Part shown: in pieces, positions 16,948 to 24,974 of the stretch
How positions within the stretch are numbered: the stretch's first letter is position 1
Layout: each line of letters begins with the position of its first letter
The notes under the pieces: model-generated
Databases searched by the model: none
What the model was told of the DNA's origin: nothing
The model's input: the letters and a program-made list of their open reading frames with translations, nothing else
Assembly: GCA_017631875.1 (NCBI GenBank)
Contig: JAGBSL010000025.1
Coordinates: 16,022-80,021 of the forward strand
Source: Bacteroidales bacterium
GTDB taxonomy: Bacteria > Bacteroidota > Bacteroidia > Bacteroidales > UBA932
Length of the DNA stretch: 64,000 nt
Direction of reading: 5' to 3'
Position numbers and translations under genes: made by a program

Positions 16948-17757
16948 ATGAAGAAAACTCTGTTGTTCATATTGTTCTTTGTCTTCGCCGTTTCGGTCTT
17001 GGCGCAGAATACTGTGCAAAAAGCGGACTATTCCAAGTCACCGGGTGCCGTGAGGCTGGTTGCATATAACGTGGGAGTGTTTTCAAAATACAAAGGAGAC
17101 AGCACCGGGGGCATAGCGGCAATGATGCAGGAGCTTGATGCAGACGCAGTTGCGATCTGCGAACTTGACAGCTGCAACCGCCGCCACCAGGCCTACCAGC
17201 TGGAGGAATTCGCCGGCGCACTTGGCGGATGGGACTACAGGTTCGGAGCAGCAATGCAGTGGAACGGAGGCTCATACGGCGGTGGAGTCGTAACAGATAG
17301 ACGTATAAATCGTAGTTTTATAGTGGAGCTGCCTCAGTGCGGCGGATATGAACCCAGGGCATGCGTGGTCGTGGAAACCAAGAACTATGTGATGGCTGAG
17401 GTCCATCTGGATCATAGCAGTGATGAAGTACGTTTGGAGCAGATACGTTTACTTACAGATGAGCTTATACGGTTGTACGGCCGCTCGCGCAAGCCGGTCT
17501 TCCTTTGCGGGGATTTTAACGCAGAACCAGGCAGTCTGACGCTCGGTAAGCTTTCCGAGGACTGGGTCGTCCTCTCTGAGCAGAAGGCGACATACCCTTC
17601 CGGTAACCCCCGTAAGTGTATAGACTACATTATGGCATTGAAGAACCGTGCGCGCTATAAAGTGTTGAAGACGGCGGTATGCACGGAGTTTGAATCAGCA
17701 GATGTTACGCAGACCTCGGACCATCTCCCTGTGTTTGTGGATATTAGACTTAGATAG
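16948..17757 (+). CDS. Secreted endonuclease/exonuclease/phosphatase-family protein
   Basis: 269 residues from ATG 16948; the frame extends 30 codons upstream but this ATG begins a signal peptide (MKKTLLFILFFVFAVSVLAQ). EEP-fold motifs: RLVAYNVGVFS (first metal site), ICELD, EVHLDH, CGDFNAEPGS and the terminal TSDHLPVF. The family hydrolyses phosphodiesters of nucleic acids, lipids or sugars, here outside the cytoplasm. In Bacteroidetes such secreted proteins are often annotated as endonuclease/phosphatase without a known substrate. The spacer to rnr is only five bases, so they are probably cotranscribed. Confidence 0.85.
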   Translation: MKKTLLFILFFVFAVSVLAQNTVQKADYSKSPGAVRLVAYNVGVFSKYKGDSTGGIAAMMQELDADAVAICELDSCNRRHQAYQLEEFAGALGGWDYRFGAAMQWNGGSYGGGVVTDRRINRSFIVELPQCGGYEPRACVVVETKNYVMAEVHLDHSSDEVRLEQIRLLTDELIRLYGRSRKPVFLCGDFNAEPGSLTLGKLSEDWVVLSEQKATYPSGNPRKCIDYIMALKNRARYKVLKTAVCTEFESADVTQTSDHLPVFVDIRLR

Positions 17758-17762
17758 ATAAA

Positions 17763-20132
17763 ATGGCAAGAAAGAGAAGTTCACACGGCAGGGGCCGTGG
17801 CAAGAAGGAAAAGAAGGTGTTCCCACAGGTGGTGGGAAGGGTGCAGATGACCCGTGAGGGCTATGCGTTCGTGATAGTGGAAGGAGAGGAGGATGACGTC
17901 TTTGTCAAGGCGTCGAAGACACGTGGTGCGCTGCATGGCGACACAGTGCGCGTGTCCGTTACCCGTGAGAAGATGGACCGTCAGAGGAGGGAAGGCGAGA
18001 TCGTGGAGATTATCCAGAGGTCTCCGAAGCCGTTCATCGGCATTCTCCATATAGTTGCAAACCAGGCGTGGGTGCTCATGCAGAGCCGTTTCATGCCATA
18101 TGATATCACGATTCCGTTCACGGAGTCGGACAAGGAGCGTTACCGCAGGCAGAAGGTACGCAACCGTTCGGTAGAGGAGCAGAAGGATGAGACCGGATAC
18201 CTCAAGCCTCTTGGCGATGACATGTATGCCATCCACAGGGTGTTCGAACTCGGCGAGGACGGTTACGGAAAGCAGGAGATGAAGGTGCGCTCGGGCATGA
18301 AGGTGGCGGCTGTTGTCGACGACTGGCCACGCCACGAGATGAGCCCGCGCGGACACATCGTAGATGTGCTCGGAGAGCCTGGTGAGAATGATACCGAGAT
18401 GCACGCAATACTTGCGGAATATGCCCTTCCATACAGGTTCGAATCCGAGGTTGCGAATGCTGCCGACATGATTCCGGAGGAGATTACAGCCGAGGACCTC
18501 AAGGGTCGTCGCGACTTCCGTAATGTGCTGACATTCACCATAGACCCGAAGGATGCCAAGGACTTTGACGATGCGCTTTCGTTCAAGAAACTAGACAACG
18601 GCAACTATGAGGTTGGTGTGCATATCGCTGACGTGACTCATTATGTTAGACCGGGTGACGTTGTCGATAAGGAAGCTCAGGAACGTGGAACTTCAGTATA
18701 TCTGGTGGATAGGACTGTACCTATGCTTCCGGAGAAACTCTGCAACAAGCTCTGCTCGCTCCGTCCTAACGAGGAGAAGCTGACCTTCTCTGCAGTATTC
18801 GAGATCACACCTCTTGGCCGCATCGCCAGCCAGTGGTTCGGCAAGACCGCGATATATTCCGACTACCGTTTCGCATATGAGGATGCACAGGTCATCATCG
18901 AGGCAGGCCCGGGCGTTGCACACGAGGGCGTTCCGGCCGAGATCGCTGACGCGGTCCTCGTCCTCCATGGCCTCGCGACGAAGCTCCGCAAGAAGAGGTT
19001 CGCCGCCGGCGCCATCAGCTTTGACCGACCTGAGATGAAGGTCGAGGTCGACGAGAAAGGCCGTCCTGTTAATGTGTACCAGAAGGTTACCAAAGAGGCT
19101 AACTGGCTCATCGAGGAGTTCATGCTCCTGGCCAATCGCACCGTCGCTGAATTCGTCGCCACAGGCTGCAAGGGCGTAGGCGAGACACCGGCCAAGGGCG
19201 CACGCAAGCAGGCAAAGACATTCGTATACCGTGTCCATGACGAGCCGAACCAGGAGAAGATCGAGGCTCTGCGCAACTTCATCGGCAACTTTGGTTACAG
19301 GATGGGCTCGACAAGCAACGGAAAGGAGATCTCCAAGGAACTCAACAACCTCTTTGCGGCAGCAAAAGATACCCCTGAATACAATGCCATCGAACTCCTC
19401 TCGCTCAGAACCATGGCGAAGGCCCGATATGATACCGAAAACCTTGGCCATTACGGACTTGCGTTCAAGTACTATACACACTTCACGTCGCCGATCCGAC
19501 GCTATCCGGACATGCTCGTGCACAGGCTTCTTGCCGCTTATCTTGACGGCGCAGAGTCTGCCAGGAAAGACCTTTACGACAAGCTCTGCAAACACGCCTC
19601 CGAGCGCGAAATCGTCGCTGCCGAGGCGGAGCGCGCAAGCATCAAGTACAAGCTCGTCGAGTTCATGCAGGACAAGGTCGGATGTACTTTCGGAGGAAAC
19701 ATCTCCGGACTCACAGAGTGGGGAATGTACGTTGAGGTCGAGCCAACGAAGATCGAGGGCATGGTGCCGCTTCGCGACATCCGCAGCGACTTCTTCGAGT
19801 TCGACGCCGACCACTACAGGCTCGTGGGCAAGCGCACAGGTATCGTCTACAACCTCGGCGACCCTGTCCGCATCCGCGTGAAGAAGACCAATCTCGAACA
19901 GAAACTCCTTGATTATGAGCTGATTGAAACTGGTCTTGAGGAAAGAATCTATGACCGCATCGATTACGAGCACGGCCGCGGAACTTCATTCATCAAGGGC
20001 GAGGACGGCTCATTCGATAACGTTACGGTAGGCATCAACAAGGCCGCCCGCAAGGAAAAGGTCCGCAAGGCCATCCAGGAATCGAAGAGGAAGGCGCGCA
20101 AGGGGGCTTCCCGTAAGGCTGCCAAGAAATAA
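17763..20132 (+). CDS. rnr: Ribonuclease R
   Basis: 789 residues. A basic N-terminal tail is followed by cold-shock-like domains (~20-230), the RNB catalytic domain (~245-590) and an S1 domain (~640-725), ending in a lysine/arginine-rich tail. The catalytic acidic cluster DAKDFDDALSF is at residues ~264-274. It degrades structured RNA 3' to 5' in the cytoplasm, processively. The gene is intact. Its 3' end (from ~19761 to ~20047) is matched by a decayed copy at 35555-35728, with the whole first signalling island between them. Confidence 0.96.
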   Translation: MARKRSSHGRGRGKKEKKVFPQVVGRVQMTREGYAFVIVEGEEDDVFVKASKTRGALHGDTVRVSVTREKMDRQRREGEIVEIIQRSPKPFIGILHIVANQAWVLMQSRFMPYDITIPFTESDKERYRRQKVRNRSVEEQKDETGYLKPLGDDMYAIHRVFELGEDGYGKQEMKVRSGMKVAAVVDDWPRHEMSPRGHIVDVLGEPGENDTEMHAILAEYALPYRFESEVANAADMIPEEITAEDLKGRRDFRNVLTFTIDPKDAKDFDDALSFKKLDNGNYEVGVHIADVTHYVRPGDVVDKEAQERGTSVYLVDRTVPMLPEKLCNKLCSLRPNEEKLTFSAVFEITPLGRIASQWFGKTAIYSDYRFAYEDAQVIIEAGPGVAHEGVPAEIADAVLVLHGLATKLRKKRFAAGAISFDRPEMKVEVDEKGRPVNVYQKVTKEANWLIEEFMLLANRTVAEFVATGCKGVGETPAKGARKQAKTFVYRVHDEPNQEKIEALRNFIGNFGYRMGSTSNGKEISKELNNLFAAAKDTPEYNAIELLSLRTMAKARYDTENLGHYGLAFKYYTHFTSPIRRYPDMLVHRLLAAYLDGAESARKDLYDKLCKHASEREIVAAEAERASIKYKLVEFMQDKVGCTFGGNISGLTEWGMYVEVEPTKIEGMVPLRDIRSDFFEFDADHYRLVGKRTGIVYNLGDPVRIRVKKTNLEQKLLDYELIETGLEERIYDRIDYEHGRGTSFIKGEDGSFDNVTVGINKAARKEKVRKAIQESKRKARKGASRKAAKK

Positions 20133-20168
20133 GTCGTGAATATATCCTCTCGGAGTTAAGGCATTTTC

Positions 20169-20235
20169 TTTGACAGAAATCTTGATATCTGTCAAAATAA
20201 ACGTAAATTTGACAGATAGAACAAAAACTGTCAAA
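20169..20235. promoter_or_regulatory. Two tandem operator-like inverted repeats before fic
   Basis: TTTGACAG-N12-CTGTCAAA occurs at 20169-20196 and again at 20208-20235, the same half-sites and spacer length, with left half-sites 39 bases apart. The second ends two bases before the fic ATG. Such paired sites are expected of a dimeric DNA-binding protein; the winged-helix-like Fic C-terminus makes autoregulation likely. Confidence 0.75.
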
Positions 20236-20237
20236 TT

Positions 20238-21347
20238 ATGGTGTCATACGATAGACATATCCCTTATAACGATCTTCCATCGTTGCCTCCATCGTTGGAG
20301 TGCTGCTTCGATCCGGAAATCATGCGGAAGTTTGCCATCGCCAGCAGAAAGCTGGCAGAACTTAAAGGATTGGCGTCGCTGCTACCGAATCAATCGATAT
20401 TCGTTAATACGATATCCTTGCGTGAGGCAAAGGCCAGTAGCGCGATCGAGAATATCTTTACAACGGATGATGAGCTCTATCGTGCGCTGACCTATCAGGA
20501 TGATGTTTATGTGCATGGCCCCGCAAAAGAGATCCTGCATTATCGTGAGGCGCTATGGGGAGGTGTCAACCGGTTAGCTGCAGAGGGTAAGCTGACTGAG
20601 CGATTGATTATAGACGTCTATCGTAAAGTCACTCAGTCCCATGACGGCATACGTCCATATCAGGCGGAGGTTGTAATCAAGAAGAGGGGCTGGGGCTCAT
20701 TAGTGGGGGAGACAGTATATACTCCTCCGAGAGGTAGAGGAATCGTTGAGAAACTGCTTGCAGATCTGATTGAGTTTCTCAACGATGACGAAAAATACCC
20801 GATAGATCCTCTCCTGAAGATGATGATGGCTCATTATCAGTTCGAGTGTATACATCCGTTTCGCGACGGTAACGGAAGAACCGGCAGAATTTTATGTATA
20901 CTTTATCTGATCTATAAAGGACTGTTGGACATGCCCATACTATATATGAGTGCATATGTCCTTCGAAACAAGGACAAGTATTATTTCGAACTGAATAATC
21001 TGACCGGCCAGCGGGATTGGAAACCATGGATTTCGTTCATGCTAGATGCGGTTCTCCAGACTTCGGAGTATACCATATACAAGATCAATATGATCCGCGC
21101 GTTGATGACTAGAACAGAGCAGGCCATTCCACAGACCATTCTTTCCAAGATAGATATATATAAGCTTTTCGAACAGCCTTACGTGCGCCCGAAAAGCCTC
21201 ATGTCGTCAAAGGTAAAAAGCTTGAACACAGCTAAGAAATATCTATCTGATCTGGAGTCCCTTGGCCTCCTGTCGAAAGAAAAGATCGGCAAGGAATACG
21301 TCTGGCTGAATACTGGACTGATGGACATTCTCTCGTCTGAGGAATGA
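20238..21347 (+). CDS. Fic-domain AMPylase-type protein with C-terminal winged helix
   Basis: 369 residues. The Fic motif HPFRDGNGRTGR begins at residue 206. An N-terminal inhibitory helix SSAIEN (S67...E71 N72) fits (S/T)xxxE(G/N), so this is a self-inhibited class II Fic protein. The N-terminal Fic_N-like region (PSLPPSLECCFDP) and the C-terminal segment ~300-360 (SMSSKVKSLNTAKKYLSDLESLGLL) look like a winged helix. The family transfers AMP to target side chains; targets are unknown. Two identical operator-like repeats end two bases before the ATG, and no Shine-Dalgarno sequence is seen. It is the first gene after rnr and may be independent of the kinase operon downstream. Confidence 0.9.
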   Translation: MVSYDRHIPYNDLPSLPPSLECCFDPEIMRKFAIASRKLAELKGLASLLPNQSIFVNTISLREAKASSAIENIFTTDDELYRALTYQDDVYVHGPAKEILHYREALWGGVNRLAAEGKLTERLIIDVYRKVTQSHDGIRPYQAEVVIKKRGWGSLVGETVYTPPRGRGIVEKLLADLIEFLNDDEKYPIDPLLKMMMAHYQFECIHPFRDGNGRTGRILCILYLIYKGLLDMPILYMSAYVLRNKDKYYFELNNLTGQRDWKPWISFMLDAVLQTSEYTIYKINMIRALMTRTEQAIPQTILSKIDIYKLFEQPYVRPKSLMSSKVKSLNTAKKYLSDLESLGLLSKEKIGKEYVWLNTGLMDILSSEE

Positions 21348-21370
21348 TTGATTTCAGACCATCGTCATGA

Positions 21371-21403
21371 TTTTTGATTTCTTGAACAAAAATTCTAAAT
21401 TTG
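21371..21403 (+). promoter_or_regulatory. Promoter of the island A operon
   Basis: TTTTTG (21371-21376), a 19-base spacer, then TAAATTTG (21396-21403) is a close match to the Bacteroidetes housekeeping promoter. It would give a leader of about 105 bases before the LytTR gene. Confidence 0.65.
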
Positions 21404-21515
21404 TTAACTTTAAAGCAAGGCTTTCCAAGACAGATAGAAAACTGTTTTCTATCATCCGTAGTTGGCCGATACTTCTGAACACATAAGCGAAGCCCGTACA
21501 TTTTGTTTGTCTGAA

Positions 21516-21884
21516 ATGGAAAAGAATTACATTTATTTTAAGTCACGAGATGAGTTGTTAAGAGTCGAGACTTCCTCTATCGTTTATTTTGAAGCGGATG
21601 GAAATTACACTGAAATTGTCCTCGCCAATGGTTTGAAAGACATTGTGTGTATGAATCTCGCTAAAATGCAAAAAGTGATAATTGCAAACGTGAAGGACAA
21701 GGCAGCCAGATTTGTCAGAATAGGTAAGCGGTTCATTATCAATATGAATTATGTACATCATATTCATATCCTGCAACAATCCATTGTCTTGAGTGATCAA
21801 AAGACTTTTTCATATAACCTGAAAATATCCAAGGAGGCCTTGAAGAGTCTCAAGGAAATAATGACCCAAACAAATAATAAATAA
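21516..21884 (+). CDS. Stand-alone LytTR DNA-binding regulator
   Basis: 122 residues from ATG 21516 (an in-frame TTG at 21462 is less likely). The whole protein is a LytTR domain: YFEADGNYTEIVL, RIGKRFIINMNYVHHI and LSDQKTFSYNLKISKEAL. Such domains bind imperfect direct repeats upstream of promoters. There is no receiver domain, so it is not controlled by a classical histidine kinase; phosphorylation by the Ser/Thr kinases of the same operon is possible but unproven. As first gene it probably controls this island. Confidence 0.88.
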   Translation: MEKNYIYFKSRDELLRVETSSIVYFEADGNYTEIVLANGLKDIVCMNLAKMQKVIIANVKDKAARFVRIGKRFIINMNYVHHIHILQQSIVLSDQKTFSYNLKISKEALKSLKEIMTQTNNK

Positions 21885-21889
21885 CTATA

Positions 21890-22600
21890 ATGGAAATCCT
21901 GATAGGAAGGGAAAATACGAATCTTCGTCGTCTGCAGATCTCTGTCGGCGATGTTGTGAAATTTTATGGAGAGACCGGCAGTGTGCCTAAATCCGTAAGC
22001 CGCCGGCATTGCAAGCTGATAGTATCCGGTGAGAAATATATGATTGAAAGCCTTACCGATGGTAACTCCGTTTATGTCAATGGTAAGGAAGTCGTATCAA
22101 AATATCTTCAGAAAAGTGACCGTGTCTTGTTGGGAGAGGATAAGTACGAATTGGATTGGACGAATATTATAGATTTGTGCGTCAATGCATTGAATGGATA
22201 TTCATTAGCTGACCTGAAGCTTGTATGGGAAAAGTATGATAAGGAAAAGCTCGACATGCAGATATCTTCCAGTCGTTTCAATGCCATATCTTCCATTCCT
22301 ATGATACTGTCGTTAGGTAGCGGTGTATTGAGTGCTTTGCCGTCTCCAGCCGGATCCGCACCTGTTTTCAGAGTTATTGCCGGAGTTATTGCCGGAATTC
22401 TTTTGGTGTTGTTCTGCATCATCAGATTTTCCAACAGTTCCAAACAGCCTATGAAGCAAAGGGAGTTGGATCAGTGGTTTCATAAAAACTACGTCTGTCC
22501 CAACCCAAAATGCGGCAGATTTTTAGGTTATCAGCCATTTGATGATCTCGCCAAAAATTCCGGCTGTCTTTACTGCAAGGCAAAATATAGAGCCGACTGA
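21890..22600 (+). CDS. FHA-domain membrane protein with C-terminal zinc ribbon
   Basis: 236 residues. The N-terminal FHA domain (~1-85; GREN, SVSRRHCKL, DGNSVYVNGK) binds phosphothreonine. A linker leads to two hydrophobic stretches (~135-155 and ~162-182), then a zinc ribbon (CPNPKCGRFLG...CLYCK). Two membrane passes put both ends in the cytoplasm. A membrane-held phosphothreonine reader fits as adaptor for the receptor kinases later in the operon. It starts five bases after the LytTR gene. Confidence 0.85.
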   Translation: MEILIGRENTNLRRLQISVGDVVKFYGETGSVPKSVSRRHCKLIVSGEKYMIESLTDGNSVYVNGKEVVSKYLQKSDRVLLGEDKYELDWTNIIDLCVNALNGYSLADLKLVWEKYDKEKLDMQISSSRFNAISSIPMILSLGSGVLSALPSPAGSAPVFRVIAGVIAGILLVLFCIIRFSNSSKQPMKQRELDQWFHKNYVCPNPKCGRFLGYQPFDDLAKNSGCLYCKAKYRAD

Positions 22601-22624
22601 CATTTTATACAGCAAAAGGGGTAC

Positions 22625-22679
22625 TTCGTGTAATATGGACTGAAAGGTTTGGTTGCCGTTGTATACAGTAATAACTTTA
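22625..22679 (+). promoter_or_regulatory. Promoter with upstream TTCGTGTAAT element (copy A)
   Basis: TTCGTGTAAT (22625-22634), TTTGG as -33 (22648-22652) and TAACTTTA as -7 (22672-22679). The same arrangement recurs at 34271-34325. It precedes the acidic peptide gene and suggests an internal, activator-dependent promoter. Confidence 0.5.
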
Positions 22680-22696
22680 CTAAAAATTTCAAGATT

Positions 22697-22882
22697 ATGA
22701 AAACGGATGAAATAGAAGTAATAGATTTCGAATCCGAGGTTGAAGTGCTTGGCGTTGACAATGTCGCCATTGAATTATTGGAAAATGAAAATGCATTTAT
22801 AGTGGATATGGATGTATATGTGGATTCCGATGCTTTAGAGATCATTGATATGGATGATATATCGCAAGACGATGCATTTTAG
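22697..22882 (+). CDS. Small acidic protein, unknown function
   Basis: 61 residues from ATG 22697; the earlier in-frame start lies in the promoter element. Over a third of residues are Asp or Glu and there is almost no positive charge beyond K2. No signal peptide or membrane segment. The end (DDISQDDAF) resembles that of the acidic protein at 34365 (DADTSAFA), and both genes have the same kind of promoter. It could be a phospho-acceptor or inhibitor in the kinase pathway; that is a guess. Confidence 0.6.
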   Translation: MKTDEIEVIDFESEVEVLGVDNVAIELLENENAFIVDMDVYVDSDALEIIDMDDISQDDAF

Positions 22883-22895
22883 AAGAAGTATTGAT

Positions 22896-23621
22896 ATGAA
22901 AAAGCTGTTCGCATTATTGGTTGTCTTTTGGGGATTATCTTCTTGCTCCTTTTTTCAGGAACAGAAGATATATCTTGTCTCTGTCGGAATAGCTGATTAT
23001 CCTGGCATAGAAAACGATTTGAGATTGCCGGCAGAAGATGCGAATACAATAGTTTCCATATATAAAGCTAACAGAAAGGCCTATGCTGTTTTATTGACAG
23101 ATAGTGAAGCGACAAGGACTGATATCATTACAGCTATGAAGAATACCTATATGAAAGCAAAGAGGAACGACATCGTTGTGTTTTTCTTTTCAGGTCACGG
23201 TTATGAGCATGGCGGTTTTGTTGCGTATGATAAAGAACTGACATATGATGACGTTAGAAAAGCTTTTTCCGAAAGCAGATCCAAACATAAGATGATATTT
23301 GCAGACGCCTGCTTTTCCGGCAAGATCCGCACAGATAGTCAGAGTTCCGGAAAGAAGTCCCTGGGGCAGGATGTCATGCTTTTCCTGTCATCGCGCAGTG
23401 ATGAAGTTTCATTCGAAAGGCCGAGTATGAAGAACGGATTCTACACTACCTGCCTTGAAAGATGCCTTCGCGGAGGCGCAGATGCGAATAAAGACAGGGT
23501 GATAACGGCAAAGGAACTTTATGAAGGAGTCAGCAAAGGTGTAATCAAGCTTTCGCAAGGCAAGCAACATCCGGTCATGTGGGGGAACTTTGACGATGAT
23601 ATGCCTGTAATGATATGGTAG
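22896..23621 (+). CDS. Caspase-like (peptidase C14 / metacaspase) lipoprotein
   Basis: 241 residues from ATG 22896, which starts a lipoprotein signal (MKKLFALLVVFWGLSSC). The caspase-fold core follows directly: YLVSVGIADYPG, the catalytic His in FFFSGHGYEHGG (H101) and the catalytic Cys in IFADACFSG (C139). The family cleaves after basic or acidic residues; specificity is not readable. A lipid-anchored periplasmic or outer-membrane caspase is unusual, since most prokaryotic caspase effectors are cytoplasmic. It lies between FHA genes and overlaps the next gene by seven bases. Confidence 0.88.
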   Translation: MKKLFALLVVFWGLSSCSFFQEQKIYLVSVGIADYPGIENDLRLPAEDANTIVSIYKANRKAYAVLLTDSEATRTDIITAMKNTYMKAKRNDIVVFFFSGHGYEHGGFVAYDKELTYDDVRKAFSESRSKHKMIFADACFSGKIRTDSQSSGKKSLGQDVMLFLSSRSDEVSFERPSMKNGFYTTCLERCLRGGADANKDRVITAKELYEGVSKGVIKLSQGKQHPVMWGNFDDDMPVMIW

Positions 23622-24172
23622 ATATGGAAACAATGAAGATAAAATGCCCCAATTGTGGCGCAATCCTGATAGTTAGGAAAGCTTCAGGAATGGAAAATAA
23701 GTCTGTACCGTGTTCTGTCTGCAAGGTCACTAATCCATTTGTAAAATTCATTGTTGTGAAGGAGCAGGCAGATGATCCAGAAGATACTGAGCTCAAGAAG
23801 GAAAAGGTTCAAAAGGATGACGCGGACGAAGAAGACACTGACTTCAAAAAGGAGGCTTTGCTCTGTGACGTGTCTACACAGAAGAGCTACTTGTTGAAAG
23901 ATGGACTCAATCTTGTCGGAAGAAAGACCTATAAGAAGGAATCTGTCGCTGATATCCCGATTGAGACCGAAGTCAAAGGCTTCTCCCGTTCGCATTTCTA
24001 TGTTGAAGTAATGCGGTATGGTGTGGACCTGAAGTTGAAAATGTGCTTGGCAGAGAACAAGAATGAGACTTTTGTCAATTCTGAACGCATAGAAAAAGAA
24101 GAGAAGATTATACTTCAGGAAGGAGATGTCATCAAGTGTTGCAGCCTTGAGTTGAAAGTAGTAATCAGATAA
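23615..24172 (+). CDS. Zinc-ribbon / FHA-domain protein
   Basis: About 185 residues; ATG 23615 overlaps the caspase gene, and ATG 23624 or 23633 are equally possible starts. The N-terminal zinc ribbon (KCPNCGAILI...CSVCK) is followed by a highly charged linker (~50-75) and a C-terminal FHA-like domain (~80-185; NLVGRKT, GFSRSHFYVEV, NETFVNSERI). The architecture is soluble and cytoplasmic. It probably reads phosphothreonine made by the kinases and removed by the PP2C enzyme encoded just downstream. Confidence 0.82.
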   Translation: MVDMETMKIKCPNCGAILIVRKASGMENKSVPCSVCKVTNPFVKFIVVKEQADDPEDTELKKEKVQKDDADEEDTDFKKEALLCDVSTQKSYLLKDGLNLVGRKTYKKESVADIPIETEVKGFSRSHFYVEVMRYGVDLKLKMCLAENKNETFVNSERIEKEEKIILQEGDVIKCCSLELKVVIR

Positions 24173-24176
24173 ATAT

Positions 24177-24974
24177 ATGAAGTACAGTTTTGAAGTACGC
24201 TCTATCTATGAGTTAGGTAAACGTGCAAATCAGGAAGACTGCATATATCCCCAGGACGGAGAATATTCAGACGGGCTCTTTATCGTCTGTGACGGTATGG
24301 GCGGCCATGAAAAGGGTGAGGTTGCCAGCACAACAGTATGTGAGGTGATGAGTTCTTATATTGACAATCATTTCAAGGATAAGGATGAATTCACGCAAGA
24401 GGATTTTCTTGAAGCTTTGTCTGCTGCATACGATGCCCTTGAAGAGAAAGATGACGATAGCGAGAAAAAGATGGGAACGACGCTGACGTTTCTGAAATTT
24501 CATGACAAAGGCTGCCTTGCCGCACATATCGGAGACAGCAGGATATATCATATCAGGCCTTCTGCAAAGCGTATCCTGTATGTGTCTCGCGACCACTCTC
24601 TGGTCAACGAACTGATAGCCTTAGGGGAGATGACGCCGGAGGAAGCAAAGACGTCAAGACAGAAGAATATCATCACACGGGCAATGCAGCCGGGACAGGA
24701 TCGACGGAGCAAGGCAGACATCAGGATTATAGATGATGTCAGAAATGGGGACTATTTCTATATGTGTACCGACGGAATGTTGGAACATACCGAGGATCAG
24801 GAGATTCTGAACATCCTCTCCATGACAGACCGTACAGATGAGGAGAAAATGGAGATATTCAGGAAGCTGACCGAAGACAACAGAGACAATCATTCTGCGT
24901 TTCTGATAAGAGTGACCGAGGGAGGAAATAAAAGGAGAACATTAAAGGATATATTGCTTGACCTATGGAACTAA
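24177..24974 (+). CDS. PP2C-family Ser/Thr protein phosphatase
   Basis: 265 residues. Motifs are complete: KRANQEDC, FIVCDGMGGHEKGEVAS (metal-binding Asp and Gly), GTTLTFLKF, AHIGDSRIYHIR, TRAMQPG and the terminal DNHSAFLIRV. It removes phosphate from Ser/Thr using two Mn or Mg ions, in the cytoplasm. It overlaps the first receptor kinase by 10 bases, the classic kinase-phosphatase pair. Confidence 0.93.
   Translation: MKYSFEVRSIYELGKRANQEDCIYPQDGEYSDGLFIVCDGMGGHEKGEVASTTVCEVMSSYIDNHFKDKDEFTQEDFLEALSAAYDALEEKDDDSEKKMGTTLTFLKFHDKGCLAAHIGDSRIYHIRPSAKRILYVSRDHSLVNELIALGEMTPEEAKTSRQKNIITRAMQPGQDRRSKADIRIIDDVRNGDYFYMCTDGMLEHTEDQEILNILSMTDRTDEEKMEIFRKLTEDNRDNHSAFLIRVTEGGNKRRTLKDILLDLWN

Noticed and set aside
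18435..18460. tRNA-like GGTTCGAATCC box
   Set aside because: It lies inside rnr coding sequence with no acceptor stem or anticodon arm around it.
18693..19973. A 426-codon open frame on the minus strand inside rnr
   Set aside because: It is a by-product of the codon bias of rnr; it has no domain, signal or upstream features, and rnr is plainly the gene.
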